From assembly GCF_009498735.1 (NCBI RefSeq), contig NZ_ML762434.1, forward strand, positions 1 through 64,000: a DNA stretch of 64,000 nt, in the 5' to 3' direction. Positions 52,775 to 62,401 of the stretch are shown piece by piece. Position 1 is the stretch's first letter; each line of letters opens with the position of its first letter. Below the pieces are notes generated by a model that worked only from the letters and a program-made list of their open reading frames with translations, ran no database searches and had not been told where the DNA came from. The translations under genes and the position numbers were made by a program. The stretch comes from Gracilibacillus oryzae (lineage in GTDB: Bacteria > Bacillota > Bacilli > Bacillales > Amphibacillaceae).

Positions 52775-52799
52775 AGTGGGGGTTCTTATATCCCCCACT
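52775..52799. terminator. GC-rich hairpin after the neopullulanase gene
   Basis: AGTGGGGG pairs with CCCCCACT around a nine-base loop. It lacks a T-run, so it is a weak terminator or an mRNA-stabilising end. Confidence 0.45.
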
Positions 52800-52873
52800 C
52801 AACATCTTCGTGAACTCGATACTCTTCGTTTAGGGTGACAGACAGTTAGCGCTGGACTGAATTTTTACATACC

Positions 52874-53719
52874 CTACACCCTCTGATCCATCCACTTCAC
52901 AATATCAGCAATTGTCTTCCGATAATATTCAGGGTGCAACAGATGATGAAAACCATCATTGAATGATAACCATTTCTTGTCAAGTACTTCTAATTTGTCT
53001 AAAAAGTCCTGAATGATAACAGGCTGAACAATTGGGTCTCTCTTGTCATACACACAAAGGACTGGATTGCGAAAGGAAGCGGCGTCTGTTAATGCACTCA
53101 TTCCATTTCGCAGCAGTTCCGCTAACCATTTCGGAGTAATCTCTGCCGTCATATGCGGATCATACTGAAGGGCTTTCGGCTGAGGTATGTATGGTCCCAA
53201 TTGCCCCATCTTTCTGATAACAGACTGCCATTTCATCGGATTAATTGAAAATGCCGGTATGAACCTTGATGACAGGTCGATTGCCTTTTTGGCGATTAAA
53301 GGAATTTTCAGTCGCAATGCCAATGCAGGTGCTGATAAGATAATACCTTTTGTCTCAGTGGGATAAATTTGGCTGTAGCGTATTACCACTAAACCACCTA
53401 GACTGTGGCCAAATAAGAAAATCGGCAAATCATTAAAGTTAGTTGATACCCTTTGAATCAGTCTATGCAGATCATCTATATATTCCTGAAAATTATTGAT
53501 ATGCCCCCGCACACCCTCTGATTGGCCAAAGCCTCTTAAGTCAGGAGCAACGACAGCAATATCTCCTTTCACACACTGTTCACTAAAAAGCTGATACCTG
53601 CCCGAATGCTCTCCTGTACCATGAACAATGATAATAACGGCTTTTGGCTTAGAAGGTGACCAGGTCTGGCAGAAAAGGCTAAGACCATCTGGTGACTGGA
53701 TATAGTTACTTGCGTGCAT
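52874..53719 (-). CDS. Alpha/beta hydrolase, monoacylglycerol lipase type
   Basis: 281 residues. Serine hydrolase fold: oxyanion region IVHGTGEHSGRY (32-42), nucleophile elbow GHSLGG with S106, acid in VYDKRDPIV and histidine in GFHHLLHPE. These are the hallmarks of the monoglyceride lipase/lysophospholipase (PldB) group. Cytoplasmic, no signal peptide. ATG after TGGAGGAATCACC. Apparently monocistronic. Confidence 0.88.
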   Translation of the reverse strand: MHASNYIQSPDGLSLFCQTWSPSKPKAVIIIVHGTGEHSGRYQLFSEQCVKGDIAVVAPDLRGFGQSEGVRGHINNFQEYIDDLHRLIQRVSTNFNDLPIFLFGHSLGGLVVIRYSQIYPTETKGIILSAPALALRLKIPLIAKKAIDLSSRFIPAFSINPMKWQSVIRKMGQLGPYIPQPKALQYDPHMTAEITPKWLAELLRNGMSALTDAASFRNPVLCVYDKRDPIVQPVIIQDFLDKLEVLDKKWLSFNDGFHHLLHPEYYRKTIADIVKWMDQRV

Positions 53720-54107
53720 GGTGATTCCTCCACTTATCTTGATAAATTATTGAATTATTATATTCAGTAATCACTATTTGTTGAAACGAATGGCAATGTT
53801 CTTAAATAGCCAGGACGATTGGAAAGGCTGAAGATTGGTTAACGAAGAACTTTTCATATACAACGGTTAAGTGGTTCATGTTCCGTTCTTTTTAACACAC
53901 TTGGGATGTGTGATAGACAAAATATATTTTCCCTTCTTGATAAAATTATAAACTTGATTTTGTGTTATTTTTTTGTGAAAGGATTGTGTTCTTGCCTTGC
54001 TGTTAGCATTGGTTAAAATGAAAGAACTATACTTGTGTACTCCAGTTAATCATACAATGTTTAAAATATCCCGAACGAGGAAAATGTTCATTAAGGAGAG
54101 TGATAAC
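53720..54107. other. Gene-free intergenic stretch
   Basis: 388 bases between the hydrolase gene and the flavodoxin-fold gene. An open frame in its last 110 bases joins the flavodoxin gene but has no homology or ribosome binding site. T-rich around 53940-53980. No convincing promoter, terminator or repeat found. Confidence 0.5.
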
Positions 54108-54734
54108 ATGAAACCAATTAAAGCATTATTTTTGAACACTTCATTAAAAAAATCTTCTGAATCCTCTAATACACAGGCGCTGGCAGATGAAGTTTTAGCA
54201 ATCCTTTCAAAGGAACAGGCTGAAATAGAGACCATCAGGCTGGCGGATTATAATATCTCACTGGGAATTAGTCCTGATATGGGAGATGGAGATGAATGGC
54301 CCAAAATTTTCGAAAAAGTAAAGGAAGCGGACATTCTTATTATCGGTACACCAATCTGGCTAGGCGAAAAAAGCAGTCTGGCTACATTGGCAATTGAACG
54401 ATTATATGGCAGCAGCAGTGAAACAAATGAGAAAGGACAATCCATCTTTTATAATAAAGTTGGCGGGGTTGTGGTGACTGGAAATGAAGATGGTGCCAAA
54501 CATGCAGCAGGCTCTATTTTGTATGGTCTTTCGCACATTGGGTTTGTTATCCCGCCAAATGTGGATACGTACTGGGTTGGGGAAGCCGGACCTGGGCCTT
54601 CCTATATGGAAGGAGAAGGAGAAGAAAACTCGTTTACAAAACAGCATGTAGAAATGCTTGCATATAATACACTTCATCTTGCGAGGATTTTCAAGGAAAA
54701 CCCTATTCCTGCTGAAGGGAATGTACAGGAGTAA
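54108..54734 (+). CDS. Flavodoxin-fold NAD(P)H-dependent FMN reductase
   Basis: 208 residues with the flavodoxin-like FMN reductase pattern: phosphate-binding start (ALFLNTSLKKSSESSNTQAL), ADILIIGTPIWLGEKSSL and GGVVVTGNEDGAKHAAGSILYGLSHIG-type region (shortened here). Reduces flavin or quinones with NAD(P)H. ATG at 54108 follows AAGGAGAGTGATAAC; the 37 upstream codons are non-homologous. Followed by a good terminator. Confidence 0.85.
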   Translation: MKPIKALFLNTSLKKSSESSNTQALADEVLAILSKEQAEIETIRLADYNISLGISPDMGDGDEWPKIFEKVKEADILIIGTPIWLGEKSSLATLAIERLYGSSSETNEKGQSIFYNKVGGVVVTGNEDGAKHAAGSILYGLSHIGFVIPPNVDTYWVGEAGPGPSYMEGEGEENSFTKQHVEMLAYNTLHLARIFKENPIPAEGNVQE

Positions 54735-54765
54735 ACAGAAGATCCTCTAATCAAAATGCTGTAAA

Positions 54766-54797
54766 AAAACAGACTCCCCGCTCTGGAAGTCTGTTTT
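54766..54797 (+). terminator. Terminator of the FMN reductase gene
   Basis: AAAACAGACT pairs perfectly with AGTCTGTTTT around a 12-base loop, then T-rich. Confidence 0.85.
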
Positions 54798-54919
54798 TGC
54801 TCTTCTATAAAATTTGTACTTCTGATCTATCTTTAGCTAAGACTTATAGGTTTTTATTTGATAAACAGCCGAGGATAAAAAATTCCCCGCCTCTTGTGAG
54901 CTGGAGATTTTATTTCTTC

Positions 54920-55639
54920 TTACGGATTTGTTGACCATAAACCAGCAGATTTAATAAATACTCTTGGATGCAATTTTAACTGGGCGATGATAAATTCTGC
55001 TAAGTCTTCTGGCTGCATGACTTTTTCCGGGTTTCCATCAGTCAAATTTTCCTTGTAAGCTAACTCTGTTGCGACAGTACTTGGAGTAAGAGCAGACACA
55101 CGGATATTATGTTTACGTACTTCTAATGCAAGTGATTCTGTCAGACCAAGCACTCCAAACTTAGAAGCACTGTACGCACTTGTTACAGGGGCACCTTTTT
55201 GCCCTGCAGTGGAAGAAATGTTAATAATATCTCCGCCATTTTTGTCGATCAATTGCGGCAGGACAGCACGAGTAACATAGTAAACACCCATTAAATTGAT
55301 ATCAATAATATTTTTCCATTCTTCTGGTGAAAGGTCCAGGAACTTGCCGAATTTTCCTACTCCGGCATTATTGATTAGGATGTCTGTCGTACCTAGTGTG
55401 TCTTGCAATTTTTCAACAGCTGCATTCACCTGATCAATTGAAGATACATCTGCGGTTGCATAAGCTGCTTTCACACCCAATTCTTCTACTTCTTTAGCCA
55501 CAATTTGCAAGTCCTGCTCCGAACGTGCAAGCAAACCAACATTTACCCCTTCTTTTGCTAATGCAATTGCAGTTGAACGGCCAATACCTTTCCCTGCACC
55601 AGTAACTAACGCCACCTTACCTTGTAATGATTGTGCCAA
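54920..55639 (-). CDS. SDR family oxidoreductase, 3-ketoacyl-ACP reductase-like (YoxD type)
   Basis: 239-residue classical short-chain dehydrogenase. Cofactor loop TGAGKGIG at 14-21, NNAG at about 90-93, catalytic ISSTAGQ serine and YSASK tyrosine/lysine. Close in length and pattern to B. subtilis YoxD and FabG-like reductases; substrate not fixed, and no fatty-acid genes are adjacent. TTG start after GGAGGGAG. Monocistronic. Confidence 0.88.
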   Translation of the reverse strand: MAQSLQGKVALVTGAGKGIGRSTAIALAKEGVNVGLLARSEQDLQIVAKEVEELGVKAAYATADVSSIDQVNAAVEKLQDTLGTTDILINNAGVGKFGKFLDLSPEEWKNIIDINLMGVYYVTRAVLPQLIDKNGGDIINISSTAGQKGAPVTSAYSASKFGVLGLTESLALEVRKHNIRVSALTPSTVATELAYKENLTDGNPEKVMQPEDLAEFIIAQLKLHPRVFIKSAGLWSTNP

Positions 55640-55914
55640 TTTGTAAAACTCCCTCCGATATGTATCGTATCAGCAATATTATCTAACAAAATCGAAATTT
55701 AAGTCAAAAATTATGACTGAACTCTAGCAGTTTTGTACAGCATAGCCCAAAATAAACATTGATTTCCCCTGCTATAACTAAATGAGTATTTGTATTTATA
55801 ATATATGACAATTAAGGATTATAAAAACAGTGTGATAGTTCAAATTACCTTGCAATAGATTACTAATATCATTACAATTAGGAAAAAGATAAAGTTTGAG
55901 AGAGAAAGGGGAAG

Positions 55915-57462
55915 ATGATGAAAAAGGAAAGAAATACACTGATGCACTGGGTTGCTGGTGCTGTTATTTTACTTGCTGTTTTAGTGAATTTATTAGGCAG
56001 AAAGTTTCATTTGTTTGATTTTTCACATACAAGTGGCGATTTTGTTCCTGCAACGGAAATTGAGGCCCAATATGGGGAAATCCTTACAATACTTCTTGTT
56101 ATTCCGATCGTCCTGTACTTGCTAAGTCTTATTTTATATCGCAATAATACCAATCATTCTTTTATTCCGTATATACTGGTACTAGCGCTGGCATTTGCGA
56201 GTATTAGCATCATATCAGGGGGAAGCGGAAGAGTTGAATTCCACTTTAGTATATTTATGGTGGTCGCTGCCGCAGGATATTATCAGAATATTAGGCTAAT
56301 TTTTATGATGACCATCATTTTTGCTGCCCAGCATATTATCGGACTCATCTTTATCCCTGAAGTGGTTTTCGGTGTAGAGAGTTACATGTTTTCTATGTTT
56401 TTATGGCATGCTATCTTCCTAATTCTTACTTCAAGTGCTGTCAGCTGGCAAATATTCAGCGGGAAGAAGATTGAAACATATTATCAGGAGAAACAAGAGA
56501 ACCAGCGTACAATTATAATTGAGGAGATTGTGGGCAGGCTTTCAACTACAACAGAGCAAATCTCATCAGTATCTGATACACTTTCCATTAATACAAAGAA
56601 CTCCTATCATGAAAGTGGCAAATTAACAAGTGTGATATCAGATGTCTCCTCAAAGATAGAGCAGCAGCTGAACATAATGCAGGAGAACAGGAACACCATT
56701 ACTCAGATCAATGATGGGATGAACAATATTCATATCACCGCCCGTACTGTTGCAGAGAATACCACTATTTCTGCAGAAGCGGCTCACAACGGAAGTGAAT
56801 TGATTAAACAATTGTTACATCAAATAGAAGAAATAAATAATGATGTTGATCTTTCTTATGAAAAAATCAAAGAACTGCTGCAGCATTCTCAATCTATTGA
56901 AGGAATTATCAGTATCATTTCCGACATCGCAGATCAGACAAATTTACTGGCTTTAAATGCATCAATCGAAGCAGCCAGAGCTGGGGAGTCCGGAAAAGGA
57001 TTTGCAGTGGTCGCTGATGAGGTTAGGAAACTTGCGGAACAATCTTTACACTCCTCAAAGGAGATTTCTAAACTAATCCAGACAATTTTATCAGAAACAG
57101 ATCAATCTGCTGATTCCATGAAAAATGTGAAGAGTTCCACATCAGAAGGTCTAAAGATTGCCGAGAAGTCCAATGAAGTTTTCACCCATATTTCAGCAAC
57201 AGCAAACAATGTAGCAGCACAGGTACAAAGTGTATCCTTGATTACCGAAGAATTAGCAAAGTCATCTTCACACGTAAATTCATCCATTCAGCAGATAACT
57301 GAATCAGCACATGCTTCATTTTCAGGTACAAAGGAAGGAATCCAATTTGCCAATCAGCAGCATGAAGTATCAGAAGCAGCATTCGACATTTCGCAAAAGT
57401 TGAACAAGTTAACGACAGAGTTAGAGGGTGTGATTTTGACGCTAAGAAGTGAAATGAAGTAG
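55915..57462 (+). CDS. Methyl-accepting chemotaxis protein with polytopic membrane sensor
   Basis: 515 residues. Instead of an extracellular loop domain it has about six membrane helices in the first 190 residues ([54 protein letters not shown] and others), then a cytoplasmic helical bundle. The kinase-control tip [20 protein letters not shown] and [16 protein letters not shown] are intact, so it should couple to CheA/CheW. No HAMP is evident. It probably senses membrane state or a lipophilic signal. ATG-ATG start after AAAGGGGAAG. Confidence 0.9.
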   Translation: MMKKERNTLMHWVAGAVILLAVLVNLLGRKFHLFDFSHTSGDFVPATEIEAQYGEILTILLVIPIVLYLLSLILYRNNTNHSFIPYILVLALAFASISIISGGSGRVEFHFSIFMVVAAAGYYQNIRLIFMMTIIFAAQHIIGLIFIPEVVFGVESYMFSMFLWHAIFLILTSSAVSWQIFSGKKIETYYQEKQENQRTIIIEEIVGRLSTTTEQISSVSDTLSINTKNSYHESGKLTSVISDVSSKIEQQLNIMQENRNTITQINDGMNNIHITARTVAENTTISAEAAHNGSELIKQLLHQIEEINNDVDLSYEKIKELLQHSQSIEGIISIISDIADQTNLLALNASIEAARAGESGKGFAVVADEVRKLAEQSLHSSKEISKLIQTILSETDQSADSMKNVKSSTSEGLKIAEKSNEVFTHISATANNVAAQVQSVSLITEELAKSSSHVNSSIQQITESAHASFSGTKEGIQFANQQHEVSEAAFDISQKLNKLTTELEGVILTLRSEMK

Positions 57463-57905
57463 AATTCTCCTGATATGCTGTATCAAGGATTAAGGTCCGG
57501 CAGGGTACTCATTCACACACCAGCCGGAACTCCTCTAACTCATCTCTACTATCTGTCTTCCCTTCTTTCCATAACAGATATTCATTTGCATCTTGATCAT
57601 AACAAGTAAATATTGTGCTTCATCACTTGGTTGATTCGGGACAGTCATAATTGAAAACAACTATATATGCTGAATATCAATCAACAATTTTTTCTCAATT
57701 TTGTAAAGCTTCCTTGTTGAACATTCTATATTGAGCAGTTTGAACAAGAATTTAACGGGATACATAAGGGATAAGACTTCGTTCTATTGACTAACGCTTT
57801 AAAGGAGAGATGATTATTATACAGCTCTGCTTACGTCCTCTGGTAAATGGATTGTTTTAATAGAGTGAGATGGTCCGTTTTGGCACATTACTGTTTATCG
57901 TATTA
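57463..57905. other. Gene-free intergenic stretch after the chemoreceptor
   Basis: About 440 bases without a supportable ORF. A weak inverted repeat (GGTCCGGC ... GCCGGAAC, near 57495-57530) may terminate the chemoreceptor transcript. Nothing else recognised before the promoter at 57906. Confidence 0.45.
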
Positions 57906-57914
57906 TGGTATAAT
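57906..57914 (+). promoter_or_regulatory. Extended -10 promoter candidate for the diguanylate cyclase
   Basis: TGGTATAAT, a consensus -10 with the TG extension; the -35 is weak (TACTGT region). Transcription from here would give a leader of about 330 bases before the cyclase gene. Confidence 0.5.
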
Positions 57915-57920
57915 AAAGTA

Positions 57921-58254
57921 AGACTTTAATTGAGGTATTACAACGAATATAGCGCTGTGATAAGAGTAAGCAATACATATATAAATTACCCGCTGCGGGT
58001 TAGTGATGAGAGGGTTCCTAAGCAGTATCGGCTATTGAATCCATAGACCTCTCCAGTCACATTTGCCAGGCATAAAAAGGCTTATATTTTCAAATGATCC
58101 ATTAAATGGACAATTGAAGTTATCAAAAGCAAACATCCATACTTTGCTCTCATACTTAAGCATTCAGCACCAAGACTTCCGGTGAATGAAAGGATTTCAA
58201 AATTCGAAAGGGTGCAATTAAAAATGGGTCCCATCATAGAAAGAGGGTAATAAT
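57921..58254 (+). ncRNA. Long structured 5' leader of the diguanylate cyclase gene (candidate cis-regulatory RNA)
   Basis: Predicted leader containing ACCCG-CTG-CGGGT (57988-58000), immediately followed by a stem of GTGATGAGAGG (58003-58013) with CCTCTCCAGTCAC (58048-58060) that has a small asymmetric bulge, enclosing a 34-base loop able to form a further CTAT/ATAG pairing. No match to the c-di-GMP-I, c-di-AMP, T-box or other riboswitch signatures I know. Ends with an AAAGAGGG ribosome binding site. Structural evidence only; function is inferred. Confidence 0.4.
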
Positions 58255-60117
58255 ATGAGGCCTAAACTTTTCATCATACTGTTCTTCACAATGATATTAC
58301 AAGCATGCGGAACCACTAATGAAAGCGTTATAAAAACACAGCAAGGGAAATTAGACTTAACCGAATGGAATCAGGATGATGAATTAATCCCATTATACGG
58401 AGAGTGGGAGTTTTACTGGAACCAACTATTAGAGCCCGAAGACTTTTCTGGCGGGTCTGTGAATGATGAGGCACAAATGATTGATCTACCCGCCATTTGG
58501 AATACCCATACTTTAAATGGACAGCTATTACCCAGTGATGGTTATGCTACTTTCCGATTACACATCTCCATACCAGACTTAGATGATGTATTGGGATTGC
58601 AGCTGCCTATAATGTATTCTGCCAATAAGTTATGGGTGGATAATCAACTGATTGCAGAAAATGGACAAGTCGGTAAGAATAGGCGAACGAGCGTACCTGA
58701 AAAGCATCCTCAAGTGGCATATTTTTGGCCCAAAGATCATACGTTTACGATTACCTTGCAAATTTCCAATTACCATCATATCAACGGGGGAATGCTTGAT
58801 CCTATTATTCTTGGAACCTCTCAAAACATAAATGTCAGCAATGTAAAAGAAATTATCTTTCAATCCTTTTTAATTGGATTTTTAGTGTTAGCTGGCATTT
58901 ATCACATCGGGCTGGGTTTCTTTAGAAAAGTGGAGCCATTTTTCTATTATTTCGGAATACTCTGTTTAGTGGCTGCTTTTCGCTATTTAATGGTAGGTGA
59001 TGTATTCTTTATCAAGCTGTTTCCAGGTATCCCCTGGGAGCTTGCTAATAAATTAGATTATATTAGTTTGTATACTCATGTACCCTTATTAGCCATGGTA
59101 CTCTATCGCCTTTTTCCTAAGGAGAGCTATAGATGGTTTACGAAAGTGACGATTATCGTTACGATTTTTTACGATTTCCTCACATTATTTACCAATTCGA
59201 AAACCTATTTGTTATTTGAAGTATATTTTCATCTTTTTATGATTATATGTGTAGGTTATAGTTTGGTGGTTGTCATAAAATCACTGAAAAGCAAGCATGA
59301 GGAAAGATACTATCTGTTAACAGGGATTACATTCTTAATGGTTACCATTCTATTAGATATATCCGCGGCATTCCTCCGCTTACCTGAGGTGGATGTGTAT
59401 CCTGTCGGGATTGTGTTTTTAGTCATATGTTTTTCTTTGGTTATTTCGAGAAGAATATCGACTTCCTTAGATCTCTCTAAAAACTTAGCGAAAGACTTAG
59501 CTCAATTAAACAGCGGACTGGAAGCTAAAGTGGAAGAACGGACACTGCAATTACAGCAATCGAATAGAAAGCTTGAGGAATTAAACGATAAACTTAAAAG
59601 CATGGCTTTGATTGATGGGCTGACAAATATACCGAATCGAAGGCAATTTGATGAGTATTTTAAAGAACAATACACTATTTGTGCGAAAGAAAATATACCA
59701 CTTTCCATCTTGTTCTTAGATATCGATTATTTTAAAAATTATAACGATTGGTATGGCCACCAAAAGGGAGATGAATGTCTGATTCAAGTAGCCCATGTAT
59801 TGGATAAGCAGATTAATGCGTTACCCAATGGATTAGCAGCCAGATACGGCGGGGAGGAATTTGTCTGTCTCATCCCGGAGGCAGATCAAGCTGAAGCACA
59901 GCGAATAGCTAAAAACATCAATCAGCAAATTGAGCAATTAAAAATCCCGCACGAAAAATCGCCTGTTTCCAACTATGTCACCAGCAGTGTCGGGTTATAT
60001 ACTGCTATTCCCCAAATACAGATTGATTTAAATACTGCTTTAAAGCAAGCAGATAAAGCGTTATACCAAGCAAAAGCTGCAGGAAGAAATCAAGTAGCAT
60101 CCTGTAGTACTATCTAA
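58255..60117 (+). CDS. Membrane diguanylate cyclase with 7TM sensor (7TMR-DISM-like) and GGDEF domain
   Basis: 620 residues. Lipoprotein-like signal (MILQAC, C18), an extracellular beta-rich sensor (about 25-200, with LDLTEWNQDDELIPLYGEWE), seven membrane helices (about 200-405) resembling 7TMR-DISM receptors, a coiled coil (ALEAKVEERTLQLQQSNRKL-like, ~420-450) and a GGDEF domain: LTNIPNRRQFDEYF and active site RYGGEEF. It should make cyclic-di-GMP from two GTP in response to an external ligand. The RxxD inhibitory site is replaced by LPNG, so product inhibition is probably lost. ATG after AAAGAGGG. Confidence 0.88.
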   Translation: MRPKLFIILFFTMILQACGTTNESVIKTQQGKLDLTEWNQDDELIPLYGEWEFYWNQLLEPEDFSGGSVNDEAQMIDLPAIWNTHTLNGQLLPSDGYATFRLHISIPDLDDVLGLQLPIMYSANKLWVDNQLIAENGQVGKNRRTSVPEKHPQVAYFWPKDHTFTITLQISNYHHINGGMLDPIILGTSQNINVSNVKEIIFQSFLIGFLVLAGIYHIGLGFFRKVEPFFYYFGILCLVAAFRYLMVGDVFFIKLFPGIPWELANKLDYISLYTHVPLLAMVLYRLFPKESYRWFTKVTIIVTIFYDFLTLFTNSKTYLLFEVYFHLFMIICVGYSLVVVIKSLKSKHEERYYLLTGITFLMVTILLDISAAFLRLPEVDVYPVGIVFLVICFSLVISRRISTSLDLSKNLAKDLAQLNSGLEAKVEERTLQLQQSNRKLEELNDKLKSMALIDGLTNIPNRRQFDEYFKEQYTICAKENIPLSILFLDIDYFKNYNDWYGHQKGDECLIQVAHVLDKQINALPNGLAARYGGEEFVCLIPEADQAEAQRIAKNINQQIEQLKIPHEKSPVSNYVTSSVGLYTAIPQIQIDLNTALKQADKALYQAKAAGRNQVASCSTI

Positions 60118-60120
60118 CAT

Positions 60121-60173
60121 GCGTACATTCACTCACCTGTTATGCTTCCTGGAGGTGAGGAATGTACGCTTTC
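60121..60173 (+). terminator. Terminator of the diguanylate cyclase gene
   Basis: GCGTACATTCACTCACC pairs with GGTGAGGAATGTACGC (one bulge) around a 16-base loop, followed by TTTCT. Confidence 0.8.
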
Positions 60174-60270
60174 TAATTTTGAGGGTTCATTCACAATAAT
60201 AAATTTTGAACAAAATCAAGTGCAACAATGTTATGTAAAATGTGACGCTATTCTGACTAACTTATAAAAA

Positions 60271-60597
60271 TTAGTCTATTGTATCTCTTTTAGTGGCAGT
60301 GATATGTTCTCTTATATCTTGTAAAGCATCGTACATTTTAAACATTAAAATCAATAATTCACAATAAATCCGTACAACAAGTGGCCCGATAATAATCATT
60401 AAAAGTCCAGTAAAAACTTGAAATCCACCACCATAGAACGAAGAAAAACCTGCAATCATTGTTCCCAAACCAGAAATAACCGTTATTGCTACCCCAATCC
60501 AGAAGACCACTTTAATAATAGTTGGTGTGATCATCTTATCAAAACTTAAGAATTTCTGTATCAAATTAATCAACTCCATTTTTTTCATTATATACAC
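60271..60597 (-). CDS. DUF4282 family small membrane protein
   Basis: 108 residues with two membrane helices, FWIGVAITVISGLGTMIAGF and a second one in VFTGLLMIIIGPLVVRIYCEL, which together with FDKMITPTIIKVVFW match the DUF4282 pattern. C-terminal tail is charged. Function unknown. The start is unclear: ATGs at codons 1, 4 and 7 are all possible and no strong ribosome binding site precedes any. Divergent from the superinfection-immunity-like gene. Confidence 0.75.
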   Translation of the reverse strand: MYIMKKMELINLIQKFLSFDKMITPTIIKVVFWIGVAITVISGLGTMIAGFSSFYGGGFQVFTGLLMIIIGPLVVRIYCELLILMFKMYDALQDIREHITATKRDTID

Positions 60598-60859
60598 ATT
60601 GTTACACTTGATTTTATTGATTAATTTAACTTTCTTCAGGTTTTGAATAAATTATATAATCAGCTTTTCTGTTTGCAGCTTGCCTGGTTCTCTTCACCAT
60701 TTTTCATAATACAAATATTCTACAAAATTTTCAACTATTTGGTACTTTTATACATCTTATACATTAATTTTTCCAATTTTATTATGTTTGTTACAATTTT
60801 TTACATAAATTCTAAATTACTGATATAATGAATGAAAAAAGATAAGAAAGGTGAAGAAA

Positions 60860-61060
60860 ATGGATTTATTCGCTTATATCATTATAACTGTTGCCAGTAG
60901 TTTTCTATATTTTGTTCCTAGTATTCTAGCATTTATGAAAAATAAGCCAAACAGAAACAGAATCATTCTTATTAACTTTTTTTTAGGATGGACGATATTC
61001 GGCTGGGCAGCGGCACTCTATTTAGTATGGAAAAATAATCACGGAAAAGTAAGTTTCTGA
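60860..61060 (+). CDS. Superinfection immunity-like small membrane protein
   Basis: 66 residues with two membrane helices: IIITVASSFLYFVPSILAFM, a basic loop with NKPNRNRIILINFFLGWTIF-type sequence, and a terminal AAALYLVWKN. This is the layout of the family named after phage T4 Imm (superinfection immunity), but chromosomal members are widespread and not known to act against phage. ATG after AAAGGTGAAGAAA. Terminator at 61140. Confidence 0.75.
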   Translation: MDLFAYIIITVASSFLYFVPSILAFMKNKPNRNRIILINFFLGWTIFGWAAALYLVWKNNHGKVSF

Positions 61061-61139
61061 ACTCTTATCGCAATATACTTGTCTGGGCTTTTTTGTTGTT
61101 TTCATTCACTCATTATTTACGGTTAGCGCTCTAATAAAT

Positions 61140-61186
61140 GGTGCCTGTTCCTTTGCGAAAATATAGGGAGCAGGCACCTTTTTTTT
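61140..61186 (+). terminator. Strong terminator upstream of the siderophore operon
   Basis: GGTGCCTGTTCC pairs with GGGAGCAGGCACC around a short loop, followed by TTTTTTTT. Confidence 0.9.
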
Positions 61187-61218
61187 AAAAAATTATCTGA
61201 TAATTTTCATTTACAGCA

Positions 61219-61268
61219 TTGACTTTCCCCTCACCACCCATTATCATTAATAATGATAATCATTATCA
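61219..61268 (+). promoter_or_regulatory. Fur-controlled promoter of the siderophore uptake operon
   Basis: TTGACT (61219), 17 bases, TATCAT (61242-61247). A perfect 7-1-7 Fur box TGATAATCATTATCA at 61254-61268 and an overlapping palindrome TTATCATTAATAATGATAA at 61241-61259 cover the -10 and start region. Iron-replete Fur should block transcription. Confidence 0.88.
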
Positions 61269-61303
61269 ATTAACTATATTACATAAAAGGGATGGAGATC
61301 TAA

Positions 61304-62401
61304 ATGAGGATAGAAGGAAAGTTAAGGTTAAGCGCTTTATTTATCTTTGCCATAATGAGTGCAGCATTGATCGGCTGTTCATCAGATAATGCAGAATCAG
61401 CGGCAACTGATAATAATTCATCAGATTCAGAGGAAGAGGAATCAACTGAAACAGCAGAAACAACTGAATCTGAAGAAGCTGATTCAAATTATCCAATCGT
61501 TATTGAACATGCTTTTGGTGAGACAGTCATTGAAAGCAAGCCTGAACGTGTAGCGACAATTCAGTGGGCTAATCATGATGTGGTCCTTGCATTAGGTGTT
61601 GTACCTGTTGGTTTTTCTGCAGCTAATTACGGTGTACAGGATGACAGCGGCCTTTTGCCATGGACAAAGGAAAAGCTTGACGAGCTGGGTATCGAGGATC
61701 CGAATATTTATCAGGATACAGATGGACTGGATTTTGAGGCTATTTCTGACTCTAACCCCGATGTTATTCTTGCCGCATACTCTGGAATTACTCAAGAAGA
61801 CTATGACCTTCTTAGTCAAATCGCAAAGGTTGTTCCATATCAGGACGGTCCTTGGGTAACTACTTGGCGTGATCAGGTATTGTTAAATGCAAAAGGAATG
61901 GGTATGGAAGAGGAAGGAAGACAACTGATCGAAGATACGGAAGAATTAGTCCAGGAAAAAGCAAGTGAATATCCGGAGATGAAAGGAAAGAAAGTTGTCT
62001 GGGTTAACTTCTCAGCAGATGATATGTCGAAATTACATCTTTACACACATACAGATCCACGTGGCGCCTTCCTGATTGAGCTTGGAATGGAATATCCGGA
62101 AAGTGTAAAGAATGCAATCACAGATGAGTCTAAATTCTCGTTACAATTAAGTGCGGAAAATGCAGATATTCTGAATGATGCAGATATTATCATTGGCTAT
62201 GGGGATGAGAACTTGTATCAGGCAGTCAAAGCAGATCCTCTACTTGGCAAAATTCCAGCAATTGAAAGAGGATCTGTTGTCTTTATCGGTAACAATACAG
62301 CATTGGCGGCTGCCGGAAATCCTAACCCGCTTGCGATAGAATATACCATCGATGAATACTTAAATTTAATTGGAGAAGCCATCAGTAAGATCGATGAGTA
62401 A
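61304..62401 (+). CDS. Ferric-siderophore binding lipoprotein (YfiY-like)
   Basis: 365 residues. Lipobox ALIGC with C25, then a long acidic Ser/Glu linker (about 28-65) and a type III (helical backbone) siderophore-binding domain: ERVATIQWANHDVVLALGVVPVGF, PDVILAAYSGITQEDY, GKKVVWVNFS, and DIIIGYGDENLY. Binds an iron-loaded siderophore outside the cell and delivers it to the two permeases that follow. Most like B. subtilis YfiY (hydroxamate/citrate-type ligands), but ligand is not provable from sequence. Fur-box promoter upstream. Confidence 0.9.
   Translation: MRIEGKLRLSALFIFAIMSAALIGCSSDNAESAATDNNSSDSEEEESTETAETTESEEADSNYPIVIEHAFGETVIESKPERVATIQWANHDVVLALGVVPVGFSAANYGVQDDSGLLPWTKEKLDELGIEDPNIYQDTDGLDFEAISDSNPDVILAAYSGITQEDYDLLSQIAKVVPYQDGPWVTTWRDQVLLNAKGMGMEEEGRQLIEDTEELVQEKASEYPEMKGKKVVWVNFSADDMSKLHLYTHTDPRGAFLIELGMEYPESVKNAITDESKFSLQLSAENADILNDADIIIGYGDENLYQAVKADPLLGKIPAIERGSVVFIGNNTALAAAGNPNPLAIEYTIDEYLNLIGEAISKIDE

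Noticed and set aside
57921..58254. T-box or c-di-GMP riboswitch before the diguanylate cyclase
   Set aside because: No T-box sequence (GGTGGnACCGCG) and no c-di-GMP-I core could be found; kept only as an unclassified structured leader.
60860..61060. Prophage or phage-defence island
   Set aside because: Only the family name suggests phage; no integrase, structural, restriction or other defence genes are nearby.
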